This document shows, piece by piece, positions 18,216 to 25,676 of a stretch of DNA of 64,000 nucleotides. Source of the DNA: Microbulbifer variabilis. GTDB lineage: Bacteria > Pseudomonadota > Gammaproteobacteria > Pseudomonadales > Cellvibrionaceae. How positions within the stretch are numbered: position 1 is the stretch's first letter; each line of letters starts with the position of its first letter. Both the position numbers and the translations under genes were made by a program. The notes under the pieces are model-generated. The model had not been told where the DNA came from and made no database searches. It worked only from the letters and a program-made list of their open reading frames with translations. The DNA lies in contig NZ_CP092418.1 of assembly GCF_023716485.1 (NCBI RefSeq), forward strand, positions 1,781,001-1,845,000, read 5' to 3'.

Positions 18216-18604
18216 GTTATTGGTCGCTCGCTCCAGTTTTGTGAGGGTTCCGTTAAGAATAGCAGATGATTATTGAGGTGCTGTATAAAAAAACAGTATT
18301 GGCGGGGGAGCCCATAGTCAACGGTTCGACCTTCGTGTAAGCTTCGAAGCTTCAGCGACGCTCGCATAACGAAGTTGATGCGGACGGCGCAGCCGCTTCG
18401 AAGCAAGGCCGCGAACCTAGAGCTGCTAATTTCTCTCTCCGAATCTTGGTAGACAGTAGCAAGAAAGATATTTGTAGTGGATTTGTACACAATGCCACGA
18501 GCAACAAATAACAACCCGATGATGCGGAAACCTAAAAGTTGTCATTCCCTTTGCTTACGCAAAGGTACCGCCAACTTCCTTAACGGTTCCGCATATCTAT
18601 TTTC
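18216..18604 (+). repeat. 389-bp ORF-poor cassette, copy 1
   Basis: First of three head-to-tail copies, apparently identical in sequence to copy 2. It has no good plus-strand ORF. A minus-strand frame of about 100 codons runs from a TTG inside the attC across most of the cassette, but it depends on a rare start, reads into the neighbour and is opposite to the other cassette genes. It may be a by-product of structure. An internal AAGCTTCGAAGCTT palindrome and GC-rich inverted repeats occupy the middle. Confidence 0.85.
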
Positions 18605-18611
18605 GTTATTG
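18506..18611 (+). other. attC site of 389-bp cassette copy 1
   Basis: Starts AAATAAC and ends at the GTTATTG boundary. ATGCGGAA pairs with TTCCGCAT, CCCTTTGC with GCAAAGG, giving a long bulged hairpin. The core bases depart from RYYYAAC/GTTRRRY, so its activity is uncertain. Confidence 0.6.
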
Positions 18612-18993
18612 GTCGCTCGCTCCAGTTTTGTGAGGGTTCCGTTAAGAATAGCAGATGATTATTGAGGTGCTGTATAAAAAAACAGTATTGGCGGGGGAGC
18701 CCATAGTCAACGGTTCGACCTTCGTGTAAGCTTCGAAGCTTCAGCGACGCTCGCATAACGAAGTTGATGCGGACGGCGCAGCCGCTTCGAAGCAAGGCCG
18801 CGAACCTAGAGCTGCTAATTTCTCTCTCCGAATCTTGGTAGACAGTAGCAAGAAAGATATTTGTAGTGGATTTGTACACAATGCCACGAGCAACAAATAA
18901 CAACCCGATGATGCGGAAACCTAAAAGTTGTCATTCCCTTTGCTTACGCAAAGGTACCGCCAACTTCCTTAACGGTTCCGCATATCTATTTTC
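18605..18993 (+). repeat. 389-bp ORF-poor cassette, copy 2
   Basis: Direct repeat of copy 1, starting at the same GTTATTGG boundary exactly 389 bp later. No differences from copy 1 were noticed on reading. Confidence 0.88.
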
Positions 18994-19000
18994 GTTATTG
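18895..19000 (+). other. attC site of 389-bp cassette copy 2
   Basis: Same sequence and fold as the site at 18506, ending at the next GTTATTG boundary. Confidence 0.6.
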
Positions 19001-19382
19001 GTCGCTCGCTCCAGTTTTGTGAGGGTTCCGTTAAGAATAGCAGATGATTATTGGGGTGCTGTATAAAAAAACAGTATTGGCGGGGGAGCCCATAGTCAAC
19101 GGTTCGACCTTCGTGTAAGCTTCGAAGCTTCAGCGACGCTCGCATAACGAAGTTGATGCGGACGGCGCAGCCGCTTCGAAGCAAGGCCGCGAACCTAGAG
19201 CTGCTAATTTCTCTCTCCGAATCGTGGTAGACAGTAGCAAGAAAGATATTTGTAGTGGATTTGTACACAATGCCACGAGCAACAAATAACAACCCGATGA
19301 TGCGGAAACCTAAAAGTTGTCATTCCCTTTGCTTGCGCAAAGGTACCGCCAACTTCCTTAACGGTTCCGCATATCTATTTTC
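18994..19382 (+). repeat. 389-bp ORF-poor cassette, copy 3
   Basis: Same length as copies 1-2 with a few substitutions (TTATTGGGG for TTATTGAGG, ATCGTGG for ATCTTGG, GCTTGCGC for GCTTACGC). The last two are shared with copy 4, so copies 3 and 4 are closer to each other than to 1 and 2. Confidence 0.88.
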
Positions 19383-19389
19383 GTTAAGA
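19284..19389 (+). other. attC site of 389-bp cassette copy 3
   Basis: Same hairpin with a GCTTGCGC loop variant. Its last bases are GTTAAGA, a better match to the core consensus because the next cassette differs. Confidence 0.65.
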
Positions 19390-19396
19390 GGCAAGT

Positions 19397-19672
19397 ATGA
19401 GGCTAATTAAATACGGTGTAATCTGGTATCTTATGGGTGCATTCAGTTGGTACTTGTCCGGCGTTGCTATTAGTTTTTTTGAGGGCCCAGAAATTTATTT
19501 TAAAGGAATCGCCTTACTAGCTAGCCCTATAGTTGTACCGTTTACTTTGTATGATTTTATGTGGAACTCTCAGGAAAAGTTAGAGAGTAGCATCGTTCCT
19601 ATGGGGGTATGTTACGCGCTTGCTTTAATTCTAGTGTTAGTATTTTGGTGTAGAAATAAAAATGCCTCTTAA
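19397..19672 (+). CDS. Cassette protein, small membrane protein of unknown function
   Basis: 91 residues, ATG 14 bp after the cassette boundary with GAGGCAAGT before it. Two or three membrane helices (about 8-30, 37-53 and 68-86). Not recognised. The stop codon lies within the attC of this cassette (19667-19751), the usual compact layout. Confidence 0.7.
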   Translation: MRLIKYGVIWYLMGAFSWYLSGVAISFFEGPEIYFKGIALLASPIVVPFTLYDFMWNSQEKLESSIVPMGVCYALALILVLVFWCRNKNAS

Positions 19673-19751
19673 CGAGGCCAGGAAAGATTGCCTAGCCGGT
19701 GGCTGGACAGCCTACGCTCTGCTTCGGCTGCCCTTGCTGGCAGTGTTAGGT
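19667..19751 (+). other. attC site
   Basis: Starts TCTTAAC, ends GTTAGGT; the arms GAGGCCAGG and CCTTGCTGGC pair imperfectly. It closes the cassette with the 91-residue membrane protein gene. Confidence 0.75.
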
Positions 19752-19757
19752 GTACGG

Positions 19758-20060
19758 ATGGAGTATCATGACAATCAAGATGTTCGGCTCGGGGATATCG
19801 TAGAGTTAGGTATGCCAGATGGCCGAGAAAAAGCAAGAGTTGTTATGCTAGGTGATACCTATAAGCGTCTTGAACTTGAGGCCTCTTTTGAGTCGTGGGT
19901 AAAAAAAGATAAAATTTTAAAATCTGACTCAATTGTAATTGAATGGCTTGGTAAAAACCCTTTATCTCATAGTGACCCAAACTATGCTCTGGTTGGTAAT
20001 TATTTGTTTACCGGCATTAGTGCAGATTTAAAACTCATTGGTAGGGCTAGGCATGAGTAA
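19758..20060 (+). CDS. Cassette protein of unknown function
   Basis: 100 residues from the ATG 13 bp after the boundary; the frame is open further upstream through the attC but that part belongs to the previous site. Soluble, mixed composition, with DVRLGDIVELGMPDGREKARVVMLGD near the start suggesting a small beta-barrel. Not recognised. Confidence 0.7.
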   Translation: MEYHDNQDVRLGDIVELGMPDGREKARVVMLGDTYKRLELEASFESWVKKDKILKSDSIVIEWLGKNPLSHSDPNYALVGNYLFTGISADLKLIGRARHE

Positions 20061-20063
20061 AAC

Positions 20064-20165
20064 ACCTAACAAACAGCAGCACGCAAGCCCGGCAAAAGAC
20101 GCCGGGCAGGACGGCCTACATTGCGCTTCGCTTCATATCGGCCGCCCGTGTGCTGGGCGTTATGC
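20064..20165 (+). other. attC site
   Basis: Starts ACCTAAC, ends GTTATGC; outer arms CAGCAGCACG and CGTGTGCTGGG pair. Confidence 0.85.
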
Positions 20166-20193
20166 ATCGGTGTCGTAGGTCGGTGAGAATAAA

Positions 20194-20463
20194 ATGAAAT
20201 TATTGTGGTTTTTAGGAATTCCTTATTACATTTTTGTTGCGCTGATTATCGGCCAGATGTCCAAGGGAGCTGTTTGGTACCTGTTACTTCTAGTCCCATT
20301 GCTCCTCGCTTATGACAAACTCAGTCAGGTGGCGTACTCATCGGCTGTGGTTCACCGTGGAGTGTCAAAAGTGTATTTTTCTGCATTTTGGGTGCTAACC
20401 CAATTAGTGCTAATTTCTGTTGTGGTAGGTTTGGTTGGTAGTTTGGTGGGTATCAATGCATAA
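20194..20463 (+). CDS. Cassette protein, small membrane protein of unknown function
   Basis: 89 residues with membrane helices near 3-22, 26-42 and 65-87. Not recognised. The stop lies at the start of the following 146-bp attC. Confidence 0.7.
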   Translation: MKLLWFLGIPYYIFVALIIGQMSKGAVWYLLLLVPLLLAYDKLSQVAYSSAVVHRGVSKVYFSAFWVLTQLVLISVVVGLVGSLVGINA

Positions 20464-20603
20464 CAAACGCAAGCAGTTTGCTCCGGCCCTTCGGGCCTCC
20501 GCGGGACGCCCAATGCTATGCACATTTTGTTCGGGTCGCTGCGCTCCCAGTTTCACACAAAATGTACATAGCATTGGTCACCCCTGTTGCGGGCGTTATT
20601 GGT
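20458..20603 (+). other. attC site, long type
   Basis: 146 bp, starts GCATAAC, ends GTTATTG. CAATGCTATGCACATTTTGT pairs with a distal ACAAAATGTACATAGCATTG. It is the same type as the long sites at 23346 and 23800. Confidence 0.88.
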
Positions 20604-20982
20604 CGCTCGCTCCAGTTTTGTGAGGGTTCCGTTAAGAATAGCAGATGATTATCGGGGTGCTGTATATAAAAACAGTATTGGCGGGGAGCCCATAGTCAAC
20701 GGTTCGACCTTCGTGTAAGCTTCGAAGCTTCAGCGACGCTCGCATAACGAAGTTGATGCGGACGGCGCAGCCGCTTCGAAGCAAGGCCGCGAACCTAGAG
20801 CTGCTAATTTCTCTCTCCGAATCGTGGTAGACAGTAGCAAGAAAGATATTTGTAGTGGATTTGTACACAATGCCACGAGCAACAAATAACAACCCGATGA
20901 TGCGGAAACCTAAAAGTTGTCATTCCCTTTGCTTGCGCAAAGGTACCGCCAACTTCCTTAACGGTTCCGCATATCTATTTTC
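20597..20982 (+). repeat. 389-bp-type ORF-poor cassette, copy 4 (386 bp)
   Basis: Separated from the tandem trio by three unrelated cassettes. It shares the ATCGTGG and GCTTGCGC variants with copy 3 and has small indels (GGCGGGGAGCC for GGCGGGGGAGCC, TATATAAAAAC) that break the minus-strand reading frame. That break argues against the minus-strand frame being a conserved protein gene. Confidence 0.88.
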
Positions 20983-20989
20983 GTTAAGC
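20884..20989 (+). other. attC site of 389-bp-type cassette copy 4
   Basis: Same hairpin as the copy 3 site; ends GTTAAGC. Confidence 0.65.
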
Positions 20990-20993
20990 CTCT

Positions 20994-21590
20994 ATGAATA
21001 TTGAGCACTATAAAGAGTTCAGAGAATTCGAAGAAAAGGGATTGAAGAAGCAAGCTTCAAAATCAGTTCGTGCTTTTATTTCTTCATTTCAAAGCAGCAA
21101 AGAGATTGAAGAGTGGGTGTGGGAGTATTTGCCAAAGTTAGAGACAAACAGGCACTCAAGAATACGGCACGAAATATTCCATGAGCTGGTGTTTCCAATC
21201 CTTAGAGACGGCTATGCAAAAGGAGATTTAGCGAGCACACTCTGGCTAGGCAAGCTCTCACAAAATATATATCAATCAAAAACTGCTCATGAGGCACTTG
21301 ATTGGGTAACTGAATTAGACCTTTACAATAAGTGCCATGAAATTGACCCAGAAAATGATGAGGCTAGGTTATTGCTGCTTCAATCGATCGTGTCATGGCT
21401 TGAATATGCTGAGCACGAATGGCCAAGTGGCATACTTTATGGCAATGACGGTGCCACAATCGAACAGTGTGACGAAATCAGCTCCGAAGTTCAGAGGGTT
21501 CTTTCCCTTGACAAAGAGTTTAAATATAGTGAGTTCATCAAACAATTTAACAAGAAGCTTAGCCAGTACCGGGCAAGGCTTAACAAGTAA
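20994..21590 (+). CDS. Cassette protein of unknown function
   Basis: 198 residues, acidic and helical, ATG 11 bp after the boundary. It has TPR-like helical spacing (LASTLWLGKLSQNIY, YNKCHEIDPENDEARLLLLQSIVSWLEYA) but no clear family match. Probably cytoplasmic. The stop is inside the attC. Confidence 0.78.
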   Translation: MNIEHYKEFREFEEKGLKKQASKSVRAFISSFQSSKEIEEWVWEYLPKLETNRHSRIRHEIFHELVFPILRDGYAKGDLASTLWLGKLSQNIYQSKTAHEALDWVTELDLYNKCHEIDPENDEARLLLLQSIVSWLEYAEHEWPSGILYGNDGATIEQCDEISSEVQRVLSLDKEFKYSEFIKQFNKKLSQYRARLNK

Positions 21591-21654
21591 AGGCACGGGA
21601 CGCCAAAACCGCCGCTTCGCTATGGTTTTGCCGCCCGTGCTTTAGGCGTTAAGC
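21578..21654 (+). other. attC site
   Basis: Starts GCTTAAC, ends GTTAAGC; arms GGCACGGG and CCCGTGCTTT pair, with an inner CCAAAACCG/TGGTTTTG stem. Confidence 0.88.
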
Positions 21655-21660
21655 AATACA

Positions 21661-22164
21661 ATGAAAATTGAAGCGCATATTACAAAGAAAGACCTTATAA
21701 ACCTAAGCTGCTATTTTTTTCCAAGAAACAGAGGCACCTGGATATATTTTATGGTGCTATTTCTCGGTATGTTTGTTTTTCTTAGCTACAAGGATGGATT
21801 TACATTTTTCACCAAGAGTACGCTCATTGGAGTTGTGTCCAGTTTTATTGGTGCGCTTGTAGCCACACTGATAGCATGGTTATGGAACTTGGGCTGCATC
21901 TTGCTAATGTCTAACTCTAAATCGGGTGTATTGGGTAAGCATGAATACGTTATTACCGAGGAAGGGTTATCCGAGAGCACCGAAGCTAATGAGGCGCTTA
22001 TAAAGTGGTCAGGTATAGATAATGTTAAAATCAATAAAAATTACATACTAGTCAGAGTAAACCAGTATCTATTCCACATGCTGCCAAGGCGTTCGTTTAG
22101 CTCTTTAGCTAAATACGAAGAGTTCGGTAATATACTTTCTAGTAGGGTAGGCGAAAATGCTTAA
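21661..22164 (+). CDS. YcxB-like membrane protein (cassette gene)
   Basis: 167 residues. Two membrane helices (about 29-46 and 57-81) are followed by a soluble domain with HEYVITEEGLSESTEANEALIKWSGIDNVKINKNYILVRVNQ and LPRRSF, the layout of YcxB-like proteins (short membrane part plus a PH-like C-terminal domain). Function of the family is unknown. The start lies 13 bp after the cassette boundary. Confidence 0.75.
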   Translation: MKIEAHITKKDLINLSCYFFPRNRGTWIYFMVLFLGMFVFLSYKDGFTFFTKSTLIGVVSSFIGALVATLIAWLWNLGCILLMSNSKSGVLGKHEYVITEEGLSESTEANEALIKWSGIDNVKINKNYILVRVNQYLFHMLPRRSFSSLAKYEEFGNILSSRVGENA

Positions 22165-22254
22165 CAAAGGCCAGCACAATCGCCAAATGCAAAAAGCGCA
22201 TTTGGCTGGACTCGCTACACTGCGTTTCGCTCGCCTGTGTGGCCGGCGTTAAGT
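22159..22254 (+). other. attC site
   Basis: Starts GCTTAAC, ends GTTAAGT; AGGCCAGCACAATCG pairs with CTGTGTGGCC, and CCAAATGC/GCATTTGG forms an inner stem. Confidence 0.88.
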
Positions 22255-22270
22255 GATACAAGGAGAGTAA

Positions 22271-22519
22271 ATGAAATCATTCATGGTTAATCTTATCGGA
22301 CTGGTTGGATCTTGGTACATGGTTGATCTTACTTCCGAAAACTCGCTTAATTCCATTTTTTCTCCATTGGTTTTTGCTGCGTTTTTAATTTCCAGTGTGC
22401 TGTGGTTTATTGTGAAATTTGGAGTAACCCAGGGGTCTGGCATCGGTGGTTATTTTGGCAGTGGTGATTCTGGTGGTTTCAGTGGTGGAGATGGAGGGGG
22501 TGGTGATGGTGGTTGTTAG
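22271..22519 (+). CDS. Cassette protein, small membrane protein with glycine-rich tail
   Basis: 82 residues. Two hydrophobic helices (about 4-20 and 30-50) are followed by a Gly/Ser/Asp-rich tail of ~30 residues ending in Gly-Gly-Cys. A GGAGAG ribosome site precedes the ATG. The tail resembles low-complexity glycine-rich ends of many small bacterial membrane proteins (for instance TPM-domain proteins). Not assigned. Confidence 0.7.
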   Translation: MKSFMVNLIGLVGSWYMVDLTSENSLNSIFSPLVFAAFLISSVLWFIVKFGVTQGSGIGGYFGSGDSGGFSGGDGGGGDGGC

Positions 22520-22522
22520 ATC

Positions 22523-22603
22523 ACTTAACAAGTGCCGGCACAATCGCGCACTTCGTGCGCTGGACTCGCAACAAGTTGCTCGCCTGTGCGGCGGGCGTTA
22601 GTA
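22523..22603 (+). other. attC site
   Basis: Starts ACTTAAC, ends GTTAGTA; CCGGCACAATCG pairs with CGCCTGTGCGG, with a GCGCAC/GTGCGC inner stem. Confidence 0.88.
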
Positions 22604-22618
22604 GCTAATAGACAGAGC

Positions 22619-22840
22619 ATGAATCATACAGAATGTGTGGCCAATACAGAGTCGGTTTTAATTGGGCTGTCTGAAGTGGCGGATGTGCCATATATAGAGG
22701 GAGATTTCTCCCGCTTTGAAGATGAATTTGTGAACTCTGGTCAGGAAGAAGCACGTTTCACTCTGAAAGAAGGCAGTTTTGAAGTATCAGTTCTTTTGGA
22801 GAAATATGAGGGCTACTTTTTTGTGTCAATCGTTGGTTAG
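22619..22840 (+). CDS. Cassette protein of unknown function
   Basis: 73 residues from the ATG at 22619, 22 bp after the boundary; the frame is open further upstream through the attC, which I exclude. Acidic, soluble, with a C-terminal beta-rich part (ARFTLKEGSFEVSVLLEKYEG). Not recognised. About 55 bp lie between the stop and the attC. Confidence 0.65.
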   Translation: MNHTECVANTESVLIGLSEVADVPYIEGDFSRFEDEFVNSGQEEARFTLKEGSFEVSVLLEKYEGYFFVSIVG

Positions 22841-22894
22841 GGTGAGCGGTTTGAAAGGGCCAAAGACTATCTTGTCTCAAATAAAGATTGAGGC

Positions 22895-22951
22895 TACTAA
22901 CAAACGCAGGCAGGCGACGCAAAATGCGCGCGCCTGCTACGGACGTTAGGC
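22895..22951 (+). other. attC site, short type
   Basis: 57 bp, starts TACTAAC, ends GTTAGGC; GCAGGCAGGCGACGC pairs with GCGCGCCTGCTACGG region. One of the shortest sites here. Confidence 0.85.
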
Positions 22952-22961
22952 AATAACCGGT

Positions 22962-23333
22962 ATGAAATTATTGTGGTTGCTGATACTTCTTGTCTTTTCA
23001 ATTGCAGTTTGTGCTGAAAACTTCGACGCACGAATTCTGTTTGCTGAAGCGGCTATACAATCTGAAGAGGGAAAGAAGTACGAGAAATTGGTGCGGGAAA
23101 GTGCGTGGGACGTTGATAGAGAGTGCTTTCAAGCTTCAACAAAAATTAGAGCAACCTCAGGATACTATCAGCTAGTTGCTACTATAGATCTGGACGGCAA
23201 GGCTAAAATGGTTGAGGTGCGCCCCATAAACCATTATTCATCGTGCGAGGCTATCTGGTTTGCGAATAACAGGTTTCCAAACCCACCACGAGATAGTTGG
23301 CCCATTCGCTTGGAGGTAAATATCCAGCCATAG
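22962..23333 (+). CDS. Cassette protein, secreted, unknown function
   Basis: 123 residues with a signal peptide (1-18, ending VCA before ENF). The mature part contains two Cys residues and a C-terminal strand pattern (PIRLEVNIQP) like the TonB C-terminal domain-type or similar small periplasmic beta proteins (YYQLVATIDLDGKAKMVEVRP). I treat that likeness as weak. Confidence 0.72.
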   Translation: MKLLWLLILLVFSIAVCAENFDARILFAEAAIQSEEGKKYEKLVRESAWDVDRECFQASTKIRATSGYYQLVATIDLDGKAKMVEVRPINHYSSCEAIWFANNRFPNPPRDSWPIRLEVNIQP

Positions 23334-23345
23334 TGGGTGATTCAT

Positions 23346-23488
23346 GCCTAACAATCACAGGCAGTTTGCTACGGCCCTTCGGGTCTCCGCGGGACGGCTT
23401 ACCTTGTGCACCTTTGCGCGGGTCGCTTCGCTCCCATTTTCGCGCAAAAGGCGCACAAGGTAAGCCGCCCCTGCTGTGGGCGTTAAGG
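23346..23488 (+). other. attC site, long type
   Basis: 143 bp, starts GCCTAAC, ends GTTAAGG; GGCTTACCTTGTGCACCTTT pairs with a distal AAAGGCGCACAAGGTAAGCC (given as arms). Confidence 0.9.
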
Positions 23489-23492
23489 CATC

Positions 23493-23795
23493 ATGAGAAC
23501 TACATTGAAGCTAGTCGCAATAATTCCAGTGTTTTTAGCTTTGACCTGCGCTGTATTTCTTGGTTTCTACCAATGTGGTGGTTACATTTGGGTTCGGCAA
23601 GCTGTTACTGCGGTAGCTGGAGTAAGTCTTGTATTATCTGTGGTTAGCAGTTATCGGGTCTCCGGTAGCTCTCTAAAAATCGCAGTGGGTGTGACAGCTC
23701 TACTTATAGTTCTACTTGTCATGGCTTGGTACAGTGGTCAGGCACTGTATATTACACCCAGTAGTATTTCTGAGTTTTTCGGCCCTGGCTGCTAG
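23493..23795 (+). CDS. Cassette protein, small membrane protein of unknown function
   Basis: 100 residues with membrane helices near 6-26, 35-52 and 62-80. Start 11 bp after the boundary. Not recognised. Confidence 0.7.
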   Translation: MRTTLKLVAIIPVFLALTCAVFLGFYQCGGYIWVRQAVTAVAGVSLVLSVVSSYRVSGSSLKIAVGVTALLIVLLVMAWYSGQALYITPSSISEFFGPGC

Positions 23796-23799
23796 CAAG

Positions 23800-23942
23800 C
23801 CTTAACAAACATAGGCAGTTTGCTACGGCCCTTCGGGCCTTCGCGGGACGGCTTACCTTGTGCACATTCTGCGCGGTCGCTTTGCTCCCATTTTCGCGCA
23901 AAATGCGCACAAGGTAAGCCGCCCCTGCTGTGGGCGTTAGGC
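23800..23942 (+). other. attC site, long type
   Basis: 143 bp, starts CCTTAAC, ends GTTAGGC. Nearly identical in layout and sequence to the site at 23346. Confidence 0.9.
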
Positions 23943-23952
23943 ACCCCAATTA

Positions 23953-24360
23953 ATGAGCAAATTGCCACTTCAAAATATAGTCGGCTCTAGAATTGAGTCG
24001 GCAAAGTTTGATAAACCATCGAAAAGTTGGCTTATCCACTTTGCCAATGGAGACTCACTTAATATTGAGTGTATGTGGCGTCTGATCGAGGATGGTTGTA
24101 TATGCTCAACTAGCGATGACCATGATCAAATGTTCGGCCGTGACAAACCATTTAATGGTGAGGCCGCTCTAAATGAAATGGCAGAGCATGAAATCCTGTC
24201 AGCGCAATGTAATGATTTAGTTGGTGACATCAGTATTAAACTGGGCGAATATTTTGTTCTTGAGGTTGTAGCTATTTCAGCGGGCTACGAATCATGGCAA
24301 TACAAACAAAATGGCGGCAATAGCTTTGTTGCAGTTAGCGGGCAAGTCCATAGCTACTAA
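23953..24360 (+). CDS. Cassette protein of unknown function
   Basis: 135 residues, soluble, beta-rich. N-terminal VGSRIESAKFDKPSKSWLIHFANGDSLNIEC has the look of a small conserved domain found in other uncharacterised proteins, with a His/Asp-rich segment (DDHDQMFGRD). No function assigned. Start 17 bp after the boundary. Confidence 0.72.
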   Translation: MSKLPLQNIVGSRIESAKFDKPSKSWLIHFANGDSLNIECMWRLIEDGCICSTSDDHDQMFGRDKPFNGEAALNEMAEHEILSAQCNDLVGDISIKLGEYFVLEVVAISAGYESWQYKQNGGNSFVAVSGQVHSY

Positions 24361-24362
24361 AT

Positions 24363-24420
24363 GCCTAACAATCACAGTCAAAGCGACGCAAAAAGCGCGC
24401 GCTTGCTGTGGGCGTTATGT
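24363..24420 (+). other. attC site, short type
   Basis: 58 bp, starts GCCTAAC, ends GTTATGT; CACAGTCAAAGCG pairs with CGCTTGCTGTG. Confidence 0.88.
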
Positions 24421-24432
24421 GTCAGAGATAAA

Positions 24433-24663
24433 ATGAGCGATTCTAAACTAACAAAAGAACAGGCTTTCTTGGCGATGTACGCATTTCTAGATGAGTACTA
24501 CCAAGCAACAAAGTCTGAAGATGTTGGCGGCTTACTCGGTAGCATATCACTACTTAGCGATGGTGGATCAGCTGACCCAGTAGTTCAGAACGAGTGGGAA
24601 GAGGCTATTCAAAAAGTTATGGATGGTAGTGTTAATGCGCAGCTTAGTATCAAAAACACATAA
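24433..24663 (+). CDS. Cassette protein of unknown function
   Basis: 76 residues from the ATG at 24433; an in-frame ATG at 24361 lies in the previous attC and is excluded. Small, acidic, helical, with TKEQAFLAMYAFLDEYYQAT and GGLLGSISLLSDGGSADP, a pattern I have seen in small conserved proteins of unknown role in other genomes. Not assigned. Confidence 0.75.
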   Translation: MSDSKLTKEQAFLAMYAFLDEYYQATKSEDVGGLLGSISLLSDGGSADPVVQNEWEEAIQKVMDGSVNAQLSIKNT

Positions 24664-24747
24664 CAAGTTTGTCAACGATCGCCCTTCAGGCTGGACCGCT
24701 AAAAGCGTGGCTTCGCCACAACGCAGCTCGTTACAAAGGCGTTAGGC
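24658..24747 (+). other. attC site
   Basis: Starts ACATAAC, ends GTTAGGC; outer arms GTTTGTCAACGA and CTCGTTACAAAG are imperfectly paired. Confidence 0.8.
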
Positions 24748-24765
24748 AGGGAAATCTAATCGAGT

Positions 24766-25428
24766 ATGGAAGAAACGATAGAAGACATGAATCACATTCA
24801 TCTGGAAAATGGACTGGATCTCTATTTAGAAGATGATGATGAAGTTCAGATTACTCTAAGAAAAGATGGCCAGCTTTTATCAAAAGTTGTTCTGCCTTGG
24901 CCGAGTTCAGGATATGGCGGAGGATCTCTGATAGTTTCAGATAGTCAAAATTACTTAGTCTTTAGCTATTATTCCGGACAGAGTGAAGAAGCATTTAAAC
25001 TCTATCAGCTAACCGATGAGATAAATGAGATATTTAGTTTAAATTATCAATTTGGAGAAGCTGCTAGCTTTGGCTTTAACCAGGCTGAGTCTACTTTATT
25101 AATGGCCTATCCATTATCATGTTCTGAATGGTGGCAGCCATGGGAAGATGATGACCTAGAGGTTTCCGAAAGTGGTGAGAGATTCCTCTATTTTGGAGAT
25201 ATAAAAGTTCTTGATATTAAGCGCAATTCAATTACGCATCATGAAATAAAACTAAAGATCCCGAATGGCTGGGAGCCCTCTACAGAAGAGTATTCCCCTT
25301 ATTTATTACCCAGCTTTACACCTGAAAATTCTGTGGACTTATCAATGCCATGGGGAAAAATGTCTTTGAGATTTCCATTTGGCAAAAACATATTAATCGA
25401 CATGGCGAGTAAAGCGAGCAATGCCTAA
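24766..25428 (+). CDS. Cassette protein of unknown function
   Basis: 220 residues, very acidic (ENGLDLYLEDDDEVQITLRKDG), beta-strand rich, with no signal peptide. YFGDIKVLDIKRNSITHHEIKLKIPNGW suggests a beta-propeller or beta-sandwich-like protein. Not recognised. The stop is inside the attC. Confidence 0.78.
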   Translation: MEETIEDMNHIHLENGLDLYLEDDDEVQITLRKDGQLLSKVVLPWPSSGYGGGSLIVSDSQNYLVFSYYSGQSEEAFKLYQLTDEINEIFSLNYQFGEAASFGFNQAESTLLMAYPLSCSEWWQPWEDDDLEVSESGERFLYFGDIKVLDIKRNSITHHEIKLKIPNGWEPSTEEYSPYLLPSFTPENSVDLSMPWGKMSLRFPFGKNILIDMASKASNA

Positions 25429-25521
25429 CAAGGCGCAGCAACGGACTGTCAAACCTGTCACTTTTTGTGCTTTTAGCACAAAAATCGCCATGTTCGCCAG
25501 CCGCTGTGCGCGGCGTTAAAG
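25423..25521 (+). other. attC site
   Basis: Starts GCCTAAC, ends GTTAAAG; GGCGCAGCAACGG pairs with CCGCTGTGCGC, inner stem TTTTTGTGC/GCACAAAAA. Confidence 0.88.
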
Positions 25522-25526
25522 TTTCC

Positions 25527-25646
25527 ATGAAAAAGATCACCGGCATACTGATAGTTCTGTTGTCATTTTCAGTAAAAGCGGAAGTTACGGTAGAGCAACT
25601 CGAAGAATTTGATGGCTGGGTAAAGAAACCTTCCCCCATGGAGTAG
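25527..25646 (+). pseudogene. Cassette gene for a secreted protein, cut by IS3-family insertion
   Basis: The ATG lies 12 bp after the boundary. A signal peptide (ending VKA) and 20 more residues can be read before the element starts at 25644. The TAG stop is formed by the first three bases of the insertion sequence, so only 39 residues remain. The 3' part of the gene and the start of its attC appear to be missing on the other side of the element. Confidence 0.75.
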
Positions 25647-25676
25647 ACGCCTACCTTTTGAATAGGGTAGAAAAAA

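Noticed and set aside
18206..19292. Minus-strand 100-107-residue frames in the 389-bp cassettes as protein genes
   Set aside because: They start at TTG inside the attC, cross cassette boundaries, run against all other cassette genes and are broken by indels in copy 4.
18216..19382. CRISPR array for the three tandem repeats
   Set aside because: Units are 389 bp with no short repeat-spacer alternation, and no cas genes are present.
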